From positions 1 through 32,377 of the forward strand of contig CAOKJJ010000041.1 of NCBI GenBank assembly GCA_948468465.1: a stretch of 32,377 bases of DNA, written 5' to 3'. The notes under the pieces are model-generated. The model ran no database searches. It saw only the letters and a program-made list of their open reading frames with translations, and was not told the DNA's origin. The DNA is from an uncultured Eubacterium sp. Lineage in GTDB: Bacteria > Bacillota_A > Clostridia > Lachnospirales > Lachnospiraceae. The position numbers were made by a program, and so were the translations under genes. How positions within the stretch are numbered: the first letter of the stretch is position 1; each line of letters starts with the position of its first letter. Below, piece by piece: positions 15,812 through 25,117 of this stretch.

Positions 15812-17668
15812 TTAATGACTGGCCGCAGCCTGTTTGATAAAATCCGCCTCTGACCAGTGAAGCGAAACAGAACCTTTTTCCGTACTCAACAGTAAATCCA
15901 GTTCCCTCCAGCCATTCTCCGAAATGTGATACAATCCCAAATGATCTATCGCGCTTAGTGTGCCGTATTTTATCATATCATCCAACGCATAATTTACCGT
16001 CCGAACCGGCTCGTTATCAAAAGTCATCGAAATGCTTACATACGGTTCCTGCACATGATCGTCTTTGACAAGAAAATATAGTACATTTTCATAAAAGTAA
16101 ACATTCCATGTTTCATCAGAATATAATAAACAATCATTCACGCTGTTTTGCAAGTCTGACATATACTGTCCGGCATGAAAGTCTATGTCACATAACTTTG
16201 AAAAAAAGAACGCATCCGGCATGCCCACATATTGATACTGTATATCCCATCCGCTGATCGTATTTTCTGCTAAAACAGCCCTGGAAACAGCAAACGGATG
16301 TTCCAGCATCCCTTCCAGAATCCTGGCGTATTCTGTGCAGCTGGTTACCGTAGCGCCGGCCATATAAAACAGCAGCGCTTTTTTCCATTTTAAATCAGCC
16401 GTTTCAAATATCTCCGGTACAAATGAAAATAATACAAACCATGGAATGATCGAGGCCCGCATGGAAAAATCATGGCATAATCCCCAATCCACAAATAAAA
16501 ATGCCGTCATCGCGGCCAGCGCAGTCATGCACAATAATCTGTGAAGCCGGCAGGACGAACCATTGGTTTTCCAGATGATATAACCCGCAATCCCAAATTC
16601 CAGCACTATAAACAGCAGCAGTATCGTCCAGTTCTGCAACAGCCACCGGATGCCCCTAATATAATCCTCTCTGCCTCCGGATGACTTCAAATTCATGGAC
16701 AAATAGTAAAAAACAATCGGAATTCCAATCCCTGCACAGCCTAACAAATCCGCTTTTGATAGAAACCTGCTTATGTTTCCCTTTTCATGTACAAAAAAAA
16801 CAGCCGCAAATGGAAGGATGCCAATGGCGGCTAACGGCGACCAGAACAAGAGCAAAACCGCCGGAAACATACATACTTTATAAATTCCCTGCCTTACCAT
16901 GTAAATCATAAAAAAGCAGACAATGATGGCGGATATATAATGCTGCGGCCCCCAAAGAAAACCCGACGCCACAGACTGGTAATTCGCAATATGCGCATTG
17001 CCCATCCCTTCTATATTCGCCCAGTGTTCCAAATGGTCCATGCCTTTAAACAGCGTTCCGGAAACAATGATCTGTCCCAGGCAGTCCAGGCCCGCCCAGC
17101 AGAAAAAAAGCCATAAGGTTTTTATCTTCACAGCCTTCGTTACTAAAAAGATCAGTAAGACTCCAATGTTCAGCCCCAGCATGGACCACAATAACGTCAC
17201 CAGCTCCGCGGCGTGAAAACTGTTCAGCAGCTTGCCGGCAAACGCTCCCGGAATAAAATAGGCAATATAATAATTCATGACACTTATATTGCGATATTCC
17301 TCATACACGACTGGCCACTTTCGAAATACAAGGTCTGACAAAATCGCATTTGACCTTGTATAGTCCGCCATCTGCTGCCCGCAGAGCCCTCCTGTTCCTG
17401 AGAACAGAAAAAGTCCGACAATCATCAGTTCCATAACGACCAAAACGCGCAGCGGCATTTTCATCTGTGCATCAGTAGTTAAAATAACCTTCCATGCCTC
17501 CCATAATGCCGCCAGCGTTAAAATAAATGTCAAAATAGCATATCCCCTTTTCAGACAAATGCTCATATAAATCATCTGCGGAACTGCTAAATAAAAAAGA
17601 GCGCACAATAGCAGCCGCTTAACCCCTTTCGATGAAAAAAAGACAGCCTTATTCTGCATGAACTTCAT
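15812..17668 (-). CDS. Polytopic membrane protein of the glycan operon
   Basis: A 618-residue protein with roughly 11-12 hydrophobic helices over the first ~440 residues, then a ~160-residue soluble C-terminal region rich in aromatic residues. The helical part has long loops and a CGQQMADYTRSNAIL segment after the first helices. The layout resembles GT-C fold transferases or O-unit polymerases, but no signature such as DxD or a Wzy motif is clear. Start 17668 is chosen for GGAGG at 5-6 bases; an upstream in-frame ATG at 17701 would overlap rfbF. It is the best candidate in the window for a polymerase-like or lipid-linked transferase step. Confidence 0.75.
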   Translation of the reverse strand: MKFMQNKAVFFSSKGVKRLLLCALFYLAVPQMIYMSICLKRGYAILTFILTLAALWEAWKVILTTDAQMKMPLRVLVVMELMIVGLFLFSGTGGLCGQQMADYTRSNAILSDLVFRKWPVVYEEYRNISVMNYYIAYFIPGAFAGKLLNSFHAAELVTLLWSMLGLNIGVLLIFLVTKAVKIKTLWLFFCWAGLDCLGQIIVSGTLFKGMDHLEHWANIEGMGNAHIANYQSVASGFLWGPQHYISAIIVCFFMIYMVRQGIYKVCMFPAVLLLFWSPLAAIGILPFAAVFFVHEKGNISRFLSKADLLGCAGIGIPIVFYYLSMNLKSSGGREDYIRGIRWLLQNWTILLLFIVLEFGIAGYIIWKTNGSSCRLHRLLCMTALAAMTAFLFVDWGLCHDFSMRASIIPWFVLFSFVPEIFETADLKWKKALLFYMAGATVTSCTEYARILEGMLEHPFAVSRAVLAENTISGWDIQYQYVGMPDAFFFSKLCDIDFHAGQYMSDLQNSVNDCLLYSDETWNVYFYENVLYFLVKDDHVQEPYVSISMTFDNEPVRTVNYALDDMIKYGTLSAIDHLGLYHISENGWRELDLLLSTEKGSVSLHWSEADFIKQAAASH

Positions 17669-17682
17669 TACAGCCTCCACCC

Positions 17683-18462
17683 CTAATCCCAAATCTTCCA
17701 TTCAGCTCTTCCAGTTTCCCACATATGCTCCAAAGCCTCTTTGTCTCTCAGCGTATCCATGCATTTCCAAAATCCCTCATGCTTATATCCTACCAGCTGT
17801 CCATCCCGTGCCAGCTTTTCCAACGGTTCCCGTTCAAAATAAGTCTCATCTCCCGCAATGTAATCCATCACTTCCGGCTCCAGCACCATAAATCCGGCAT
17901 TGATCCATCCGCCGTCTTCTTTCGATTTTTCGCTGAACCTTTCTACAAAATCCAGTTTGTTAATGTCCAGTGCCCCAAAACGTCCTTTTGGCTGTACGGC
18001 CGTAATGGTTGCATATTTTCCATGTCTTTGATGAAATTTCAGCAGCTGTTTCAGATCCACATTCGAAACCCCATCTCCATATGTCATCATAAATGTATCG
18101 TTTCCGATATATTCCCGCACTCTTTTAATCCTCCCGCCTGTCATCGTATGCAGTCCCGTGTCAATCAACGTCACCTTCCATGGCTCTATGTTATGATTAT
18201 GCACGATGATGTCAGACCCATTTCCAAAATCGAACGTAATGTCACTTCTGTGGAGATAATAATCCGCAAAATATTCTTTGATTACATATCCTTTATAACC
18301 GCAGCATATAATAAACTCATGAAATCCATAGGTCGAATAAAATTTCATGATATGCCAAAGGATCGGATACCCCCCCCCAATCTCAATCATTGGTTTTGGC
18401 TTTAGATGGCTTTCCTCACTGATGCGCGTACCAAAGCCGCCTGCTAATATAACAACTTTCAT
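17683..18462 (-). CDS. rfbF: Glucose-1-phosphate cytidylyltransferase
   Basis: Makes CDP-glucose from CTP and glucose 1-phosphate. The 259 residues align along their length with RfbF: LAGGFGTRISEESHLKPKPM pyrophosphorylase signature at the N-terminus, TYGDGVSNVD metal site (about 127-136), GGWINAGFMVLEP, and the terminal EGFWKCMDTLRDK motif. In the usual EIGG-x-PILWHI segment this protein has EIGGGYPILWHI, one residue longer than the form I recall, and the extra glycine lies in a run of nine G on the coding strand. GGGAGG precedes the start. The next enzyme, CDP-glucose 4,6-dehydratase (RfbG), is not in the window. Confidence 0.92.
   Translation of the reverse strand: MKVVILAGGFGTRISEESHLKPKPMIEIGGGYPILWHIMKFYSTYGFHEFIICCGYKGYVIKEYFADYYLHRSDITFDFGNGSDIIVHNHNIEPWKVTLIDTGLHTMTGGRIKRVREYIGNDTFMMTYGDGVSNVDLKQLLKFHQRHGKYATITAVQPKGRFGALDINKLDFVERFSEKSKEDGGWINAGFMVLEPEVMDYIAGDETYFEREPLEKLARDGQLVGYKHEGFWKCMDTLRDKEALEHMWETGRAEWKIWD
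18370..18378. repeat. Nine-base homopolymer in rfbF
   Basis: Nine consecutive C on the plus strand (nine G in the rfbF coding strand) encode Gly29-Gly31. Loss or gain of one base by slippage would truncate RfbF early, so it is a candidate phase-variation or sequencing-error site. Confidence 0.9.
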
Positions 18463-18500
18463 ATGGTGCCTCCCTCTTTTTTAAGCACATTTGGGAACTC

Positions 18501-19205
18501 CTATAACTGTCTGCGCAGCCGATAAAAATTTCTTAAGGAATCCCAGCCGATTTTTATAATGCGTTTCAGATTCATATAATTTGTCCCTCCCCGCCGGGAT
18601 CTGAATGTAATGCTTACAAATTTAACATTTTCATGAAACCTTACAAAGTAGGCGGTAAGCACAGCATTTGGAAGATTAAAATCCTCCGGCAGCCTTTTCA
18701 GATATTTATGTACCAGCCCTGCCTTCATCAGCCGGAACGGGGCATTTGCGTCCGGTACTTTTGCATTAAAAAAAATCCATAAAAGCATCCTTAGAACATT
18801 TTCCACAAAAATACGCATTTTTCCATCTTCACGATGCAGGCGGCATCCGATCACCGCGTCATATTTTTTGCGCAGCCTCCAGAATTTCTCAAATTCTTCC
18901 GGTTTTGTCTGTCCATCAGAATCCGTTTGAAAAATATAATCCGCCCCACTTTGAACCGCATGCTGATATAAAAACATTAATTTCGTGCCATGGTCTGTCC
19001 CAGGCTTTTCAAATATTTCCAGCCTCGGATATTCTTTCTGTAATTCATGCAGCAGCTGCAGGGTATTGTCACTGCTTCCCCCATCCGCGACAATCAATTG
19101 AAAATCTATCCGCCCCGCTTCCAAAGTCTTATACCATTCACTTACCACAGACACGATATTCTTTTCCTCATTGTATGCCGGCATCACTAAAAATAATTGG
19201 TCCAT
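18501..19205 (-). CDS. Glycosyltransferase family 2
   Basis: A 234-residue GT-A transferase with clear motifs: MPAYNEEKNI, IVADGGSSDNT and the QTDSDGQTKPEEF acceptor/metal motif (about residues 97-109). It is the DPM1-like subclass but lacks the C-terminal membrane helices, so it is probably peripheral to the membrane. A GGAGGG site lies ahead of the start. It lies directly after glf, so UDP-galactofuranose is a possible donor, but this is context only. Confidence 0.85.
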   Translation of the reverse strand: MDQLFLVMPAYNEEKNIVSVVSEWYKTLEAGRIDFQLIVADGGSSDNTLQLLHELQKEYPRLEIFEKPGTDHGTKLMFLYQHAVQSGADYIFQTDSDGQTKPEEFEKFWRLRKKYDAVIGCRLHREDGKMRIFVENVLRMLLWIFFNAKVPDANAPFRLMKAGLVHKYLKRLPEDFNLPNAVLTAYFVRFHENVKFVSITFRSRRGGTNYMNLKRIIKIGWDSLRNFYRLRRQL

Positions 19206-19219
19206 CTTCCGTTTCCCTC

Positions 19220-20371
19220 CTAAAAAGGATTCCTTTTTAAAAACTGAAATGCATGTTCGATTGCCTGATCCATATCATAATATTGAAAGTCCGCGAGTCT
19301 TCCGCAATAATAAAAATGTTCCACCCGGTCTGTGGCCGCACAATACTTCTCATGCAGCTTTTTACTCTGCCTGGTCAGAACCGGATAGTATGGCTCCGCA
19401 TCTTTTTGCTCCTGGCTGTAGGGCAGCGGATATTCTACCGCATAAGACGTTCCCTTAACATCCTGAACCGGAAGTTTTTTATATTCTGTAATTCTTGTAT
19501 ATCCTTCCGCCTGCGGATAAGCCACTACGGGCATTTGCTGAAAACTGTCTGCCTGATCATAATGCCATTCAAACCTTAAAGACCTGTAAGGCAGCTTTCC
19601 TTTAAAGCATTTCCATAATTCATCCAAAGGTCCCGTATAAATAACCGGCCTGTCCACCGCTTTTCCATCTGCCGTCAAGCGTGCATTCTCTATTTTTAAA
19701 TGTTCCAATGCATCCATTTCAAGCTTTACAGATATATTCTCATGATCTAAAATATTCGCAATAAAGTTCGTATAACCGTGCTTTGGCATGGCCTGAAATT
19801 CATCTGAAAAATAGGCTTCTTCATAAGAAAGCCTGACCGGAACCCTGCCTAGTATGCTCACATCAACATCCTTTAATGGGATCCCCCATTGTTTGGCGGT
19901 ATACGGCCCATAATCTTTATCAAATAAAAACCGCGCGTAGTTTCTTATAACCTCATCATCACTGTTCATTAACTCGATGACCGATACGGCTTCATGCATT
20001 CCAAACTTTTCTTTTAAACGGTTTTTGATATGCTCCGCCTCCTTAGGCGCATAAAACAAATCAATCGTTTTAAAATTAAACGCCGTTGGCGTGCAGATGC
20101 CATCTATGACTGCCCCGCAGATCAGCTGAAACGGTTCCCATTGGCTGAATCTGCATACATAATCAAATATTTCTTTCGTTTTTGTATGGAAAATGTGCGG
20201 GCCATACTTATGAACTCTAATTCCATGGGCATCTGTATAATCATACAGATTGCCTCCAATATGATTTCTTTTCTCCCATACAGTTACCTGCATGCCTTTT
20301 TCTTCCGCCAGATAACGCGCAATCACACTGCCTGTAATACCACAGCCTATGACCAATGCTGTCTGCATCAT
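19220..20371 (-). CDS. glf: UDP-galactopyranose mutase
   Basis: A flavoenzyme that converts UDP-galactopyranose to UDP-galactofuranose, so the polysaccharide probably contains Galf. At 383 residues it is typical. Motifs: FAD-binding GCGITGSVIARYLAE (9-23), VWEKRNHIGGNLYDY, the GPHIFHT segment (57-63), and the C-terminal GRLADFQYYDMDQAI flavin/substrate stretch. GAGGAG precedes the tandem ATGATG start; the stop of the preceding SDR is 3 bp away. No other enzyme in the window has this signature. Confidence 0.95.
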   Translation of the reverse strand: MMQTALVIGCGITGSVIARYLAEEKGMQVTVWEKRNHIGGNLYDYTDAHGIRVHKYGPHIFHTKTKEIFDYVCRFSQWEPFQLICGAVIDGICTPTAFNFKTIDLFYAPKEAEHIKNRLKEKFGMHEAVSVIELMNSDDEVIRNYARFLFDKDYGPYTAKQWGIPLKDVDVSILGRVPVRLSYEEAYFSDEFQAMPKHGYTNFIANILDHENISVKLEMDALEHLKIENARLTADGKAVDRPVIYTGPLDELWKCFKGKLPYRSLRFEWHYDQADSFQQMPVVAYPQAEGYTRITEYKKLPVQDVKGTSYAVEYPLPYSQEQKDAEPYYPVLTRQSKKLHEKYCAATDRVEHFYYCGRLADFQYYDMDQAIEHAFQFLKRNPF

Positions 20372-20374
20372 AAC

Positions 20375-21346
20375 TCAGTACTCCTCTTTCATTCTTTTTA
20401 TGACCTCTTTGATGCCCGTTTCAAAATCGACTTTTGGCACAAACCCTGTATCTTCATATATGGCTGACAGGTCAACACAGGAGCTTGGCAGCTGTTCCTT
20501 TTGATAAGCCACCTCGCCAACTCCGATCGGCAGACCCGGATCAATAGATTGACGTATTTTTTCCATATACTGATACAACGGCTGGTTGTCTCCATGCCCA
20601 ATGGCATAAAAAGCATCTTCTTTCCCTTTTTCACCGATTAAAAACAACGCATCCACAACATCTTCAATATTGACATAATCCCACAGCTGTTCTAGCTTTG
20701 TAACAGACGGCTTTTCCTTTCTGAGCAATTTATCAATTGTATAAAAAATCAGGTTGTCATCCCGCCTGTCCGATGCGTAAATTCCGGTAATTACGGTATA
20801 AATGAACGATATTCCCTGCTCTTTTGCGTAATCCTTCGCCAAAAAATGCAAAACCGCTTTTACACACCCATATGCGTTTTGAGGTGACGGAACCGCGCAT
20901 TTATTAATCGGTTTTCCATAATACAGATACTCGCTTGTAGATCCCGGCAATATAAATTTTTTTACATTTAAATCCGCCGCAAGTTTGATGCAGTTCATGC
21001 ATAATGCAATATTTTTTATTTGTATCTCATAGTTATCCCTGTCATTTGCCCCCACTCCCTGCCATGCCAAATGATAGAACGCATCTGCATCTGCCGGAAA
21101 TTCAGCTTTATTCTGTTCCAGCAAATGCAAATCGCATTCTATGCAGTGAACGCCGCTCCAGGCCATTGCTTTTTCCTTTGTCCTGCTTTCCGGATAAATA
21201 ACCGCCCATATTTCAATGTGCTCTTCCATTAATTTTTGAACCAGATGAGATCCTAAAAATCCATCTGCCCCCGTAATGATCACTTTTTTCATCACATGCA
21301 GCTTTTGCTCCCCCCTTCCAAAATTATATAACTTTTCGGAATTCAT
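20375..21346 (-). CDS. NAD-dependent epimerase/dehydratase (RfbJ-like SDR)
   Basis: A 323-residue extended SDR. The Rossmann motif GADGFLG is at 26-32 and the catalytic YGCVK (Tyr159, Lys163) is intact. FYHLAWQGVG, GSTSEY and WDYVNIEDV are typical of nucleotide-sugar reductases/epimerases related to RfbJ (CDP-abequose synthase). Start 21346 is chosen because GGGAGG lies about 9 bases upstream, though it gives an 18-residue leader before the Rossmann fold; an ATG at 21292 is the alternative. Substrate is unknown. A CDP-hexose made from RfbF product is attractive but would need a dehydratase that is absent here. Confidence 0.82.
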   Translation of the reverse strand: MNSEKLYNFGRGEQKLHVMKKVIITGADGFLGSHLVQKLMEEHIEIWAVIYPESRTKEKAMAWSGVHCIECDLHLLEQNKAEFPADADAFYHLAWQGVGANDRDNYEIQIKNIALCMNCIKLAADLNVKKFILPGSTSEYLYYGKPINKCAVPSPQNAYGCVKAVLHFLAKDYAKEQGISFIYTVITGIYASDRRDDNLIFYTIDKLLRKEKPSVTKLEQLWDYVNIEDVVDALFLIGEKGKEDAFYAIGHGDNQPLYQYMEKIRQSIDPGLPIGVGEVAYQKEQLPSSCVDLSAIYEDTGFVPKVDFETGIKEVIKRMKEEY

Positions 21347-21406
21347 GTTACAAATCCTCCCGTTTATCTGTTGCGGTTTCCCATTATATAAGCAGACATA
21401 AACCGA

Positions 21407-22327
21407 TTAAAAACCCTTTACAAAGTTCTTGATATCGGCCAGTATCGTGGCTTTGTTTTCAACATATCCATCCCTTCCGCCAAATATTGCAGCATGAATT
21501 GTCCTGTAGCCATAATCTGCCAGATCCCCTTCCAGTTCATTCACAAATTTTTTCCCTGTGATGTATTCATAAACTTCTCCAGTAGATACAGGTTCCGTTG
21601 CCGCATGCCATAAAGTAATGCCAACGCTTAATGCCGTTTGTATATCCCGCCACAAATGAGCTAGATTATAAAATTGATACACGCTTCTGCTGTCCGTAAA
21701 ATTAAGCGCTGAAAAACCCAGCTGCCTAAACTTTTCCTTTAATACATCTCTGTCATCATCTTCCACATCTACCTTATAAAACCCATGATCCTGGATCTTA
21801 TAATAGTTTTTTAAGTCCTGATCCTTTGCCGCCAGTTCTTCATATTTCTCAGCTGTCAGCATAAATGGAATTACATGGATGCAATCATAAATAAAATTCT
21901 TTTTTATATTTTTCCCAAAAAGTCCCGGAAGCCTGATGATCAATGCATCCGGATATTTCTTCCTTGCCCAAAGTTCCAATTGATATCTATGATAGCCATA
22001 AGCATTAAGTTTTTCTGTATGAACCTCAGAATTTTCATCTACATCTTTGGGTGCCTTAAATACATCTACCGTAGAGATAAGAACCAATCTCTTCGGGCCG
22101 ATCCTTTCCATATTTTCTTCCGCCTGGCATATAAGTTCCATATCTTTGTCTGGCTCATGGTTAGCCAGATACTTTTCAGCCCTTACTCCGGCATAAATTA
22201 AAAGATCCGGATTTGTTCCATATGCCCTTTCTATATTTTTAGAATTATACACTGCCTGAATCTGATCACCAGCAGCTTCATAAATATTACTTCCTACGAA
22301 TCCTGTATGCCCCACCAGCGCAATCAT
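21407..22327 (-). CDS. SDR-family nucleotide-sugar reductase/epimerase with atypical active site
   Basis: A 306-residue extended SDR with GHTGFVGSNI (6-15) for NAD(P) binding and STVDVF (85-90) at the catalytic Ser/Thr strand. The expected YxxxK is YGYHR (110-114), so the catalytic Lys is an Arg. It may still act as a reductase (RmlD-like proteins are the nearest in layout), or may be altered in chemistry. The ATG overlaps the stop of the upstream GT-C gene by 4 bases and GGGGGAG precedes it. Confidence 0.78.
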   Translation of the reverse strand: MIALVGHTGFVGSNIYEAAGDQIQAVYNSKNIERAYGTNPDLLIYAGVRAEKYLANHEPDKDMELICQAEENMERIGPKRLVLISTVDVFKAPKDVDENSEVHTEKLNAYGYHRYQLELWARKKYPDALIIRLPGLFGKNIKKNFIYDCIHVIPFMLTAEKYEELAAKDQDLKNYYKIQDHGFYKVDVEDDDRDVLKEKFRQLGFSALNFTDSRSVYQFYNLAHLWRDIQTALSVGITLWHAATEPVSTGEVYEYITGKKFVNELEGDLADYGYRTIHAAIFGGRDGYVENKATILADIKNFVKGF

Positions 22328-24144
22328 CCATTCATCTCCCCCTTTGCTTGCGAAATCGCCTTATATATCCATACACTCCCCGTCCCTATAAAACCATTAT
22401 CAACAATGAGTTCAGCCCCATATCCCAGATCTTCCAGATGATCTGTTATCTCCTTAGATATTGGCTCCCCTAAAAACAACCAATATTGTATATTGTCATC
22501 TAATTCAGGAATCTCAGCAGGCCCCCACCATTGTGCCTGTCCAAATAGTCCATGTGAACGATCCGTAAAATAAACATCTGCTACCGTCCAATCAAAGTGC
22601 ACGATATCTGTATATATAAAATCATCATTGCCGATCTCGGACACAGCCGCTAATGTCGATGCTAATATCCTGTTCTGTGCACATTCAACTTTTATCGTAT
22701 TTAAGCACGCAGGATAACAAGTGACAAACATAAATACGACCAATAAAGCTGTAAACAAACTCCCATACCTGCACCTGGAAATATTTACTGCAAACAGGAG
22801 CCAAATAATAATAAAGGCAGGATATAAATAACGTAGGACAATGATTGGATATACGATTGTTGAAATTACCTCAGACATGACGATGGTTCCAAATACTGAA
22901 ATCAATCCGCCAAGCGTCCATATCCATTCCCTATCCAAATGCATGTTATGCAAATCAAATCTAACTGATAATGTCTTTTTGTCATTTTCATTCTCTTTTA
23001 TTTCAACTATGCCAAGTCCGTATACAAACCGAAGCAATACTACTGTAAAAAACAATGTCAGTAAAAAAAGCGAATATTTTGAATAAAAAATAAATTCAAA
23101 ACAGTCTTGCCAGCTGACCGTTTCTATCTTATAGTCTGACATAACAACACCTTTTGTTTTTTTTGCAAAAACAAGCCAGGGCAGCAGCAAAGCTAATACA
23201 GCCCCGCCAGATATAAAAACCTTCCATATATCACCAGATTTTGACCTGACAATATATACAAACAGAACTAAATACAAAAACCCTATGCTGGCAAGAGCAA
23301 AATAGTGTGAATACACTGCACCCAATGAACAGATAGACATCCACAAATAACAGATGTCCTTTTTCGTTTCTAAAAAAGCATAAAACATCAAATATGTAAG
23401 AAATATAAACATCTGGCACCAAGCATACATTCTAACTTCAAGGTTATACGTTACAGCCGACTCTAAAAGCGCTGATATTGTCACCAGCAGCACAGATGCT
23501 TTATTTCCAAACCATTTTCTCACGAACGCTACAGTAAAAAATACCGACATAAAGTATGGCAGCGCAGCGGACAAATGGTAGATGAACCCAGACTCACCGA
23601 ACACCTTCACACAGCCCCACGCAAACACATAATGAAGCGGCGAATGCCCGTTTCCTGCCACATATTCTAACATGTCACTCCATGGCTTTCTGGCTGCGTT
23701 GATAACGATACCTTCATCGCCCCAAAAACTATTATTAAATATTCTTATCAGGTGATGAAAAGCCATGACTGCCGCATAACTAAAAACCATACCTGCCTTT
23801 AACCCTTTGCTTAATTTCATTGGACATAATTCCAGATGAAAATTAAAATATTTAGCCATAGTCCTTTCCCCAAACGGCAAAATATACGCTAATCCCACAG
23901 CCAGTATCAGATATTTGGCCGCAAATCCACTGTACTTATTTAGTTCTTCATATATATTTCCAGCTGCATGCAATACAACCGATCTAAATAAGATTATCAT
24001 TGTATTTATGATTGCATTCCCACATAAATACTCAAAAAACAACTTCAAAAAACCATCTGTTGTTTTTTCATATTTAATTCCAAATTCTCTGTTCCTGATT
24101 CGGCAAAATACTATAGCAGGAAAAATCATGCAAAATAATCCCAT
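22324..24144 (-). CDS. GT-C fold membrane glycosyltransferase (ArnT/PMT-like)
   Basis: A 606-residue polytopic protein. After an N-terminal ~110-residue region with two or three helices comes a typical GT-C arrangement: the first periplasmic loop has FWGDEG (140-145) with the acidic pair expected for catalysis, then NGHSPLHYVFAWG, and a C-terminal extracytoplasmic domain (about 490-600). Enzymes of this class use a polyprenyl-phosphate sugar outside the membrane. The GtrB-like transferase immediately upstream would make such a donor, so the two form a natural pair. The start lacks an ideal ribosome binding site (GAAGGG is about 15 bases away). The gene is A/T-richer than those on either side. 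Confidence 0.85.
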   Translation of the reverse strand: MGLFCMIFPAIVFCRIRNREFGIKYEKTTDGFLKLFFEYLCGNAIINTMIILFRSVVLHAAGNIYEELNKYSGFAAKYLILAVGLAYILPFGERTMAKYFNFHLELCPMKLSKGLKAGMVFSYAAVMAFHHLIRIFNNSFWGDEGIVINAARKPWSDMLEYVAGNGHSPLHYVFAWGCVKVFGESGFIYHLSAALPYFMSVFFTVAFVRKWFGNKASVLLVTISALLESAVTYNLEVRMYAWCQMFIFLTYLMFYAFLETKKDICYLWMSICSLGAVYSHYFALASIGFLYLVLFVYIVRSKSGDIWKVFISGGAVLALLLPWLVFAKKTKGVVMSDYKIETVSWQDCFEFIFYSKYSLFLLTLFFTVVLLRFVYGLGIVEIKENENDKKTLSVRFDLHNMHLDREWIWTLGGLISVFGTIVMSEVISTIVYPIIVLRYLYPAFIIIWLLFAVNISRCRYGSLFTALLVVFMFVTCYPACLNTIKVECAQNRILASTLAAVSEIGNDDFIYTDIVHFDWTVADVYFTDRSHGLFGQAQWWGPAEIPELDDNIQYWLFLGEPISKEITDHLEDLGYGAELIVDNGFIGTGSVWIYKAISQAKGEMNG

Positions 24145-24166
24145 TCGAGCATCTTCATCCCTTCTT

Positions 24167-25117
24167 TTATTTTGTTAACTTCTCTATGCTCTCAAAACTA
24201 TACTGCTTTCTTTTAAATACCAGATTGATCAAAAGCTGCAGATACTTGATTATAATTGTCAATGTCCCAAACAACCCAAAAAACGCTACCGAAAGGATTA
24301 AAATAATCGTTGTCCACCCTGCTACTGGATGTGAAGCCACATAAACCACAATGCAATATATAATCATAAACACTGACATCAGCATCATGATAAATGTCAT
24401 ATCAATGGAAAATCTGTACCCTACTTCTGTGAACAAAATCAGCGCATCCACAGCAAGACCGGATTTATAGTATCGTTCTGTCTTATCTTTTTGCCGCGCT
24501 ATCCCTTCTCCCACGTCCTTATTACAGGCATATTTCATATTGTCCGCCTTAAGTCCGCTATGCGCATACATTGCTTTTCTGTATATGACAGCCGTATTCA
24601 TGGATTTGATCCGATTAATCACCCTGCGGCTAAGAATACGAAAGCTCTCCGTATTCATCTTATATGGAAGACCTGCAAAATGATCAAAGATCCTGTAAAA
24701 TAACCTTGACGAAAACTTTTCCTTCCTATCAGGAGATGCGCTAACAATATCATAACCCTGCAATGACCTATGATATACCTGCATAACCACATGCTCCTCA
24801 AAATCCAAAACCGTGTTATCAAACTCCAGTACAAAATCTCCTATGGATAAATCCATTCCCGCATTCATCGCCAGTTCCTGACCATGGAAATAGCTCATAT
24901 TAAGTACCGATACACTGGTAGTTCTGGCTTCAGTACTCGTATTTTTTATAATCTGTAAGCTGTTGTCTTGTGAACAATCATTCACGCAGATAATCTCTGA
25001 ATGTTCAAAATTATTTTCTAAAACACTGATGATTGCCTCTAAAAATCTTTTTATTCTATGCTCAGCATTATGCACATAGATAACAGCTGATATAAAATTC
25101 TTCTCTTTATTATTCAT
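24167..25117 (-). CDS. Polyprenyl-phosphate glycosyltransferase (GtrB-like GT2)
   Basis: A 316-residue GT2 protein with an N-terminal catalytic domain (about 1-225; VNDCSQDNS and EFDNTVLDFEE in place of the usual DDGS and DADLQ motifs) and two C-terminal membrane helices (about 235-300), the GtrB/DPM layout. It probably loads a sugar onto undecaprenyl phosphate for the adjacent GT-C enzyme. Start 25117 is chosen: GAGGT lies 8-9 bases upstream, and it overlaps the end of the FAD gene by 8 bases. The altered acidic motifs make the donor hard to guess. Confidence 0.82.
   Translation of the reverse strand: MNNKEKNFISAVIYVHNAEHRIKRFLEAIISVLENNFEHSEIICVNDCSQDNSLQIIKNTSTEARTTSVSVLNMSYFHGQELAMNAGMDLSIGDFVLEFDNTVLDFEEHVVMQVYHRSLQGYDIVSASPDRKEKFSSRLFYRIFDHFAGLPYKMNTESFRILSRRVINRIKSMNTAVIYRKAMYAHSGLKADNMKYACNKDVGEGIARQKDKTERYYKSGLAVDALILFTEVGYRFSIDMTFIMMLMSVFMIIYCIVVYVASHPVAGWTTIILILSVAFFGLFGTLTIIIKYLQLLINLVFKRKQYSFESIEKLTK

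Noticed and set aside
17725..18405. A 226-codon open frame on the plus strand
   Set aside because: It is antisense to rfbF and has no domain.
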